A stretch of 64,000 bases of DNA from contig JANAVB010004182.1 in the NCBI GenBank assembly GCA_029216955.1, positions 1 to 64,000 on the forward strand, in the 5' to 3' direction. A program made the position numbers and the translations under genes. The notes under the pieces were generated by a model. That model ran no database searches. It was not told the DNA's origin and worked only from the letters and a program-made list of their open reading frames with translations. Of the stretch, positions 58,301 to 64,000 are shown piece after piece (position 1 is the stretch's first letter; each line of letters begins with the position of its first letter). This DNA is from Iris pallida. Taxonomy: Eukaryota > Streptophyta > Magnoliopsida > Asparagales > Iridaceae.

Positions 58301-58860
58301 TTATTGGCAGACCAGCATCGTAGGCCGCTAGAATATTCTGTTGGGGACCATGTGTTCTTGCGGATCTCATCTACTGTGGGGTCATTATATTTGGCGTTCG
58401 GGGGAAGTTGAGTCCGCGATACATGGGCCCATTTGCTATCCTCGATAGGGTATGCGATGTTGCTTATCGTTTGTCCCTTCCACCTTCGTTACGAGGGGTG
58501 CATGATGTGTTTCATGTATCTCAGTTGTGTAGGTATGTATCAGACCCAATCCATATCTCGATCATTCTGAGCTGGTTGTTGGTACCAAACTGTCTTATGA
58601 GGAACAACCTGTGTCCATTTTGGACCGAAGGAAGAAGATACTCAAGAACCGAACAATTAGCCTTGTCTGTGTTGCTTGGGGTCATCACTCCTTAGGAGAG
58701 TCAGCATGGGAACGTGATTTTGATATCCGATCACGATATCCGCACCTATTTGACTCACAAGGTATATTTCTTTCCGTGTACCTTGATTGTCTTGATTCCT
58801 CATGCTTATCACCCTAGACTAAAATTGCTCGATGTCGTAGATTGATAAATATAGATATAT
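58301..58860 (+). pseudogene. GypsyB integrase C-terminus and chromodomain-like end
   Basis: [19 protein letters not shown] residues, [23 protein letters not shown], then [30 protein letters not shown] and ESAWERDFDIRSRYPHLF. The last part matches the pattern of the group-II-like chromodomain of Tekay-type elements, thought to steer integration to heterochromatin. One frameshift between the two halves. Confidence 0.8.
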
Positions 58861-58994
58861 TACTTGCTATTGATATTGTAAGATGATTGCTTGCTTGCTA
58901 AAATTGCTTGTACTTAGATTAGTCTAGCTCTGATGTTTCTAGCCTGCTTGGATTTGAAATTTCGAGGACGAAATTTTTCTAAGGAGAGTAGAGA
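58861..58994 (+). other. GypsyB 3' untranslated tail and polypurine tract
   Basis: AATTTCGAGGACGAAATTTTT near 58957 followed by AAGGAGAGTAGAGA just before the 3' LTR. The same tail ends GyA1 (19456-19490). Confidence 0.8.
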
Positions 58995-59395
58995 TGTCAC
59001 TCGTTCCCAGGATACGTTTTAATACGTGTACTGCTTGAATGTATTTATTTAATATTTATCATGCATTTGTTCTTTATTTAATTCCTTTAATTTATGCTAA
59101 TTATTTTTCTGTATATTATTTTCTACTTTTGCTTAGCTCTTGGTTTATTTTGTTCATGTTGAACCAACTTGGTTTAGCTTGGTTCATCATGATAAGGGAT
59201 GGATGGCCTAGATTATGTAGGAAGGAATGGGTGGTGGAGATTAACTTGGGCTAGATATTTATACCCTTTTTTTCTCTCCTCACAAACTCTTATTCTTTTC
59301 CTACACCAAAAACCCTAACCCTTTGGAGAGGCAAGTACATCTTGCACACCATGAGGGATTTCATATCCCCATTTATTTTTAGTCTATATTGTTCT
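58995..59395 (+). repeat. GypsyB 3' LTR, first part
   Basis: TGTCACTCGTTCCCAGG onward matches 36675-37075, including the TATA box. It is cut at 59395 by GyA4. Confidence 0.88.
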
Positions 59396-59990
59396 TGTAA
59401 CATCCAGTTTTCTAAAATGAGGTAATTTTGAAATTTTGTAATTTTAGTCTTTTAATAATGATAATTAAATCATGATATGATTTTTGGTAATTTTTAAATC
59501 ATTTTAAAACTATTTTAAATCATGACTTATGACTTTGGTGTTTTGATAGTGTAACCTTGGAGACTGGTTGACCTAGAGCCTAACCATGTTATTGGGATAC
59601 TTATTTGTCATTTTAGCCTAGAAGGTATTTTGTCATTTTTAGTGTTATTTGAATTTAATATAATTTATTTGAATTTATGATTTATTTTGAGTTGATTTGA
59701 ATGATGGTTGAATAGGTTGACTTTGACTAGTGTTGACCTTGGTGGACTGACCAATTAGCTAACCTAGGTCATGACTATTTGGTTAGGTTATGGAACCCTA
59801 GCTTGACCTAAGTTAGTAACATTAAACTCATTCGAAATTATTTGGAGAAATTAGGATTTGATTTGAATAGAAAATGGCTTGTGGTTTCATAAGTCATGAC
59901 TTGTGACTTAAGCCTTAGAGGCCAAAGCCCAACACCTAGTGAACCCTAGCCCAATCCAGCCCATGGCCGGCCACATAGGATTCCCCCACC

Positions 59991-60052
59991 TATTTAATCC
60001 CTCATAGAATTTAGGGCTAGCCTCCTTTAGAAATATTTGCAAGTTGAAAGAG
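59991..60052 (+). promoter_or_regulatory. GyA4 TATA-like box and leader exon
   Basis: TATTTAA at 59991-59997, then GAAAGAG|GTGAGT at 60052/60053, the same spacing as 9807-9866 in the solo LTR. Confidence 0.5.
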
Positions 60053-60479
60053 GTGAGTCTCCAACTTTAATAATCCCTGGAAAATCCAATTTAATTCCTT
60101 TTCCATCCAAACAAATTGCATTAGGTTCTAATTCACCTGTTCTTGCTGTTTATGGAAGATTATTTCCGCTTGGGAGCAATTTGGAGAAGTTTGCTATCAA
60201 GAGGAACACCCCTCTTTGGAGTTTTATTTGAGGATTTGACACCTATAGTTAACTCCTTTAAAACCTATTACAATTGCTGTTATTATTGCATTTTAGCCTT
60301 GATCTAGGTGTCCCCTAGCTAACCCTAGATTTCTGTAGGATTTTGTGTCCTATTCGTGTCCCATTTGGACACATATCAGTCTATGAATATATGTGTTTGA
60401 TAAAATGCCCCGAAGGGCATTTCGATTTTTTGAAATGTTTTTGAATAAAATTTAGGTTTTGTGTTTGCTTATGGTTTTT

Positions 60480-60745
60480 CTTTGGACTGAGTCGCTATTG
60501 GTGTCGTGTCGTGTCGCCACGGATACGAGAACACGGGTGCACACGCGCGCGCGTGAGAACTGTAGCTGTCCTGCTGCTCGGGCTGATTGCGCAGTGGACA
60601 CGCTACTAGGACACGTGATTTTGGACACAAACCTTAGGGCGACCACTGACACCACGTGTGTCAAGTTTATGACCCCTCGTGTCGTGTCGGACACGGTGTC
60701 TTGCGTGCACAGGGTGTGCACTGTGCGTTTCAGTGCACTGTTTTA
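60480..60745. promoter_or_regulatory. GTGTC/ACGTG-rich GC module, GyA4
   Basis: Dense GTGTCGTGTCG, GGACACG and CACGTG words. It lies about 430-700 bp downstream of the leader donor, as in the other copies. Confidence 0.6.
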
Positions 60746-62167
60746 TGTTCTTGTTTTCATTCAGTCTTTAAATGTTTAATTCATGTTTAAATTTGCTAAT
60801 TAAGATCCTAACATGTCTAATAATCTATGATTAATTATTTTACATGTTAATTTAGGTTTTAATGTGGAAATGTGGATTCGAATGGGTTAAATGGCATGCT
60901 CACTGATACTATGTCTGATACATTATTTTCTTTTTAAATTTCTGAACTGTAAATCCTATTCTATTGATGTTTCCACTGTAACTCACTCCCACATATTTGT
61001 TGATTCATATTAATGAAATATTTCAATTCAAATGGGCTTTTGGATTTATGAATGGAATTTGGACATATGAACTAGACTGTTTTAGGTATTGGCTGATACT
61101 TAGCCACTGTTAATCCTAAACTTTCTATTCCAAATTCTCCTAGTTGTCATCCCATTTTAATCTTGTGTATTAACTGTCAATGTTCCCACATGTTGTAGTT
61201 CGTTTAGCTAAGTTTTTCAATTGAATTTGGGCTTTTGGTTTGTAAATGAGAATTAGACATAGGTGTTGGTTTCAAATGATATTGAACTAATAGCTAAACC
61301 TGAGAATGAAGTCTCTGAACATCCTGAACTGATTTCCCTATTTTCTGAGATGTTTCCTATCACTGCATTACTCCCATTTCATATTACCTTCAACTGTTTA
61401 TATTCAGATTTCACTCACAGGTTATACACTGTATGCTTTGATGTATTCACTGTTTTCAATTTCTATTTTCCTGAGATTTTACTCTTCCTTTAATTGTATT
61501 TGAATGTATTCCAGTTTTCATTGTTAATGCTACTGCTTTTTCCTTTAACATTCACTGTTTTCTTTCCCTGTTAACTGAGGAATTATTCTCTTAATACTGA
61601 ACTGATTCCCTTTTCCTTTCCTATATAACTGTGAATTGAATACCTTACAACTGAACATGAGGTTCATTTCTTCCTACACACATGCCTTATACTAATGTAT
61701 TTCCTGTTTCCTCATGACAGTGTACATTTACTGATATGGTACACAGGTCACACTAATGTATTTTCTATTTCCTCACACCCTCATGCCATGCACACTATTT
61801 TATTTCTCACATTCATGTACCTTCTCACTACACACACTCTTGTATCCTCACACACACACACTTGAACACATCCTTCCTATTCTCTATGTATATATATATG
61901 TGATTGAGATGTATTATATAGGTATTCTATATATATGTGTGGTATACATATAGGTGGCCTATAGCTAGTGTATGTTTCTATATTATAGTATATAGCTATA
62001 TCAATATGTATTAATTAGATGTATATTTTTGACATGTGTATATGTGTTATGGTTTGGTTCATAGGCATGGTATAGCCTATGGCCTATGGGTGGCTTGAAT
62101 GCCAGTATAGAGTCTAGATTAGTCTTGTGTAGTCTTGTTAGACCTAGAATAGACTAGTTAGACTAGT

Positions 62168-62272
62168 ATAGACTTGTTTGACTTAGGTTTGACCTAGTTG
62201 ACCTAGTTTGACCTTTAGGGTTGACCAGAGTTAACCAAGAGTTGACTTTGGCTTAGATTGACCTAGATTCAT
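62168..62272 (+). promoter_or_regulatory. TTGAC (W-box-like) array, GyA4
   Basis: Repeated TTGACC/TTGACT words over about 100 bp, ending about 65 bp before the exon-like block. Confidence 0.5.
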
Positions 62273-62335
62273 GTAGAATATTGCAGCATCTTATTTCCAT
62301 TCTGGACTTGTTGTGACTTGTACTGTTCTAAATAG

Positions 62336-62388
62336 GAGCAGACACCACTCCTCATACAGTACTTTCATCTTGGACATTCAGATAGTAG
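62336..62388 (+). other. 53-nt exon-like block with GT donor, GyA4
   Basis: Bounded by GTTCTAAATAG and GTGAGTACATTC, a canonical GT donor where the other copies have GC. One base shorter than the others (GAGCAGAC instead of GAGCCAGAC), which would shift the frame in this copy. Confidence 0.45.
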
Positions 62389-63173
62389 GTGAGTACATTC
62401 TCTGATAGTTCTCTCATTTAATTGTCAATTACTGTACTTCAGTTATAGTAGTTTTATGTGATTCTCTGTTACAACACGTATGGATATTTTTGGATTCATG
62501 TATGCGACACACATACCATACTTATCTGGCCTCTATTACTGGAATAACTGGAATCATTCCGGAATCTATTTCTGGAATCATATTTTGGCTGGACTTATCT
62601 CGATTCTCGTGTCGAATTCTGGATTCATTTGTATTGCGGGGCGGGAAAATATTGGAGTAGACATGTGAACATTCCCAAATACTGGAACCACCCTATTGGA
62701 ATTATAATGGAATGATAGCCATCCTACACTTGCGAGTGTGCGATGTGACGTATTATCTACAGCCTTTACATGTCGATCTCGGTATTTTAAAATACACTGT
62801 TAGAATAGCTGGGCTCACCTGGATTCTTGATCACTACCTAGAATCATTTTGTACTGGATTATCTTGTATTAGATTCATCTCGTACTGGACTTATAATAGT
62901 TTCACACTGGTTTTACATTTACTATCTGGACTTATTATGTTACTTTAGTTCACTAGATTTATTTTACAGCCTTCATTGCCATCATTCTTCTCTTGTTTTA
63001 GTTACTTTACTTTCCTTGTATCTTACTGCTTCTCTATACTATCACCTAAATATAAACTGCCATATTCATCAATAAAATGTTTATAACTGCTTTATAGTTC
63101 TCTGTCATTACTTGGGTTTTCTTGATGAGTTGTACTGTTCCCATCCTGATTGGACCTGTTGAAAATTTTACAG

Positions 63174-63283
63174 AGGACGAGGAGGAGGCCTGCTTAGATA
63201 CTTTCTATGGGACAACCTTAGAGGACACTTGCGATCCGGACTTCCAGTCGGATCCCTTAGCTGTAGAGACTGTTGCTCCATAG
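63174..63283 (+). other. Acidic last-exon-like frame, GyA4
   Basis: After GAAAATTTTACAG it reads EDEEEACLDTFYGTTLED, then DPLAVETVAP and a stop at 63281-63283. The FYGTTLED and DPLAV words match YYGATLDD and EPFAV of GyA1 although the DNA has diverged, mostly in one frame. Confidence 0.45.
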
Positions 63284-63615
63284 ATATCTTTATCTTATTT
63301 CTTGTATATGAGATTTGAGTTGTTATTTGGATCTGTATTTTTGGATGTTAGTGGAGTTTATCTAGACACTTAGCTTCTCTCTATTTGTATTTTCTGTTGA
63401 TTTGGATCTTGCATCTTTTATATCATTCTGTCTATCGTATTCTACTTAGATGTGATTGAGATATATTCTGTTATGTCACCCCCATTTGGGGAGTATAACT
63501 TATTACCTTAACTGTTAGATGTTGTGACCTAGGACAGCTTTCTACCGCCGACACTGCGGCGTAGGCTGGACGTACCCACGTCTCGTGCCCTTACTCTAGG
63601 GTGCGGGTCGTGACA

Positions 63616-64000
63616 CTTTTTAGTGGTGGCCCACGCAGGTCGAGTTTATGTAGTGGTATTCGAACTAGAGTATCACTACAGCCTGCAGTAGGATTAGGAT
63701 ATTTTTTGAAGGTACTCAATCATAGTTAGGACTCCTTGAGAGATTCCTGGGACGACCCTTGAGAATGTTATTTGAACTTCAATTTGAAATCTTTCCCTTG
63801 TTTTGTTCGCTCTCGCTCCTTGATTATTGAATTTGATTTTGATGGATCGTTGTTGATTTTGATTTTCTATCGAGATGAATTTTATGGCATGAGTTACGAT
63901 ATTTTCTGATAACATATGTTAACGGGAATAACAGGGATGGTAAAACGTCTACTTGATTATGGAACCTGTAGTTTATCGCAGCCATATTAGCTGGCGTGGC
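63616..64000 (+). other. GyA4 leader
   Basis: Closely similar to 17518-17755 (AGTGGTGGCCCACGCAGGTC, CACTACAGCCTGCAGTAGGA). No frame or ATG recognised as gag before the window ends. Confidence 0.6.

Larger units (their letters stand above)
36675..59395 (+). mobile_element. GypsyB: Tekay-like chromovirus, nested and decayed
   Basis: 5' LTR 36675-39320, internal region 39321-58994 and the first 401 bases of the 3' LTR (58995-59395), after which GyA4 is inserted. Domain order gag-PR-RT-RH-IN-chromodomain defines Ty3/Gypsy chromoviruses. Internal insertions are a solo LTR (39776-43428) and Copia2 (44862-55747); both left perfect 5-bp duplications, so the reading can be followed across them. The left flank is gttac (36670-36674); the right flank is outside the window. 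Many stops and shifts in every domain mark it as old. Confidence 0.9.
59396..63615 (+). repeat. GyA4 5' LTR
   Basis: 4220 bp, TGTAACATCC...GGGTCGTGACA. All family landmarks are present in order: TATA/leader (59991), GC module (60480), CACAC-rich part (about 61680-61870), TTGACC array (62168), exon-like block (62336), acidic frame (63174), hairpin (63474), conserved end. Confidence 0.88.
59396..64000 (+). mobile_element. GyA4: Gypsy element entering from its 5' LTR
   Basis: 5' LTR 59396-63615 and 385 bases of leader. The LTR is followed by the leader block TTTTAGTGGTGGCCCACGC, so this is the left end of an element and not a solo LTR. Gag has not started by 64000. It sits in the GypsyB 3' LTR right after gttct. 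Confidence 0.8.

Noticed and set aside
59396..63615. GyA4 LTR as a solo LTR
   Set aside because: The leader block found after the other 5' LTRs follows directly at 63616, and no target duplication of the left flank is seen there.

Overview
This is a nuclear window from a seed plant with a large, repeat-rich genome. No host gene is recognisable. Almost all of the 64 kb is AT-rich transposable-element DNA in nested layers: Ty3/Gypsy elements with very long LTRs (2.6-6 kb), two SIRE/Maximus-like Ty1/Copia elements with a third (env-like) ORF, a Tat-like Gypsy fragment, CACTA-like ends, one foldback MITE, and long (TA)n tracts. The plant assignment rests on the element families (initiator-Met PBS in the Copias, the TTCGAGGACGAAATTTTTCT tail of plant chromoviruses, a group-II-like chromodomain) and on plant promoter features such as telo-boxes. 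I cannot name a species.

Layout. 1-138: end of a CACTA-like transposon. 139-690 and about 3720-7311: an old LTR (LTR-E), split by a 3 kb unassigned insert and carrying TA expansions and a 348 bp foldback MITE (5991-6338). 7312 onward: another CACTA-like end. About 8204-8427, 25409-26029 and 33292-35057: pieces of a Tat-like Gypsy element (LTR, PBS, protease region). It is split by GyA1 (8428-25408, a pol-less chromovirus derivative whose 5' LTR carries a solo LTR at 9401-13526) and by Copia1 (26030-33291, minus strand, 3' end deleted). 35058-36674: start of another LTR (LTR-F), cut by GypsyB (36675 to beyond 59395). GypsyB has full gag-PR-RT-RH-IN-chromodomain content, all decayed. It is interrupted by a solo LTR (39776-43428, perfect TSD agatg), by Copia2 (44862-55747, perfect TSD atttc) and, in its 3' LTR, by GyA4 (59396 to the window end). 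Copia2's 5' LTR itself holds a reversed solo LTR (45388-46805).

Function. The coding parts are ordinary retrotransposon machinery: gag capsid with zinc knuckles, aspartic protease, DDE integrase, reverse transcriptase and RNase H. Every copy has stops or frameshifts, so none looks autonomous now. The regulatory side is more interesting. (i) Both Copia elements have a promoter-like block in front of the env-like ORF: clustered TTCGGGCCGAA-type dyads, a TATA-like box, a telo-box leader, then the ORF about 220-250 nt downstream. The same dyads sit above the TATA box in the LTR. (ii) The long Gypsy LTRs have a gene-like layout: TATA box, leader exons with GT donors, a GC-rich ACGTG module, a W-box array, an exon-like block of exactly 54 nt bounded by AG and GY(A/G)AGT, and a final exon-like block with a short acidic reading frame. 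Both deserve RNA evidence.

Inferred order: Tat and LTR-F/LTR-E are oldest; GyA1, Copia1 and GypsyB inserted into them; solo LTRs, Copia2 and GyA4 inserted into those.
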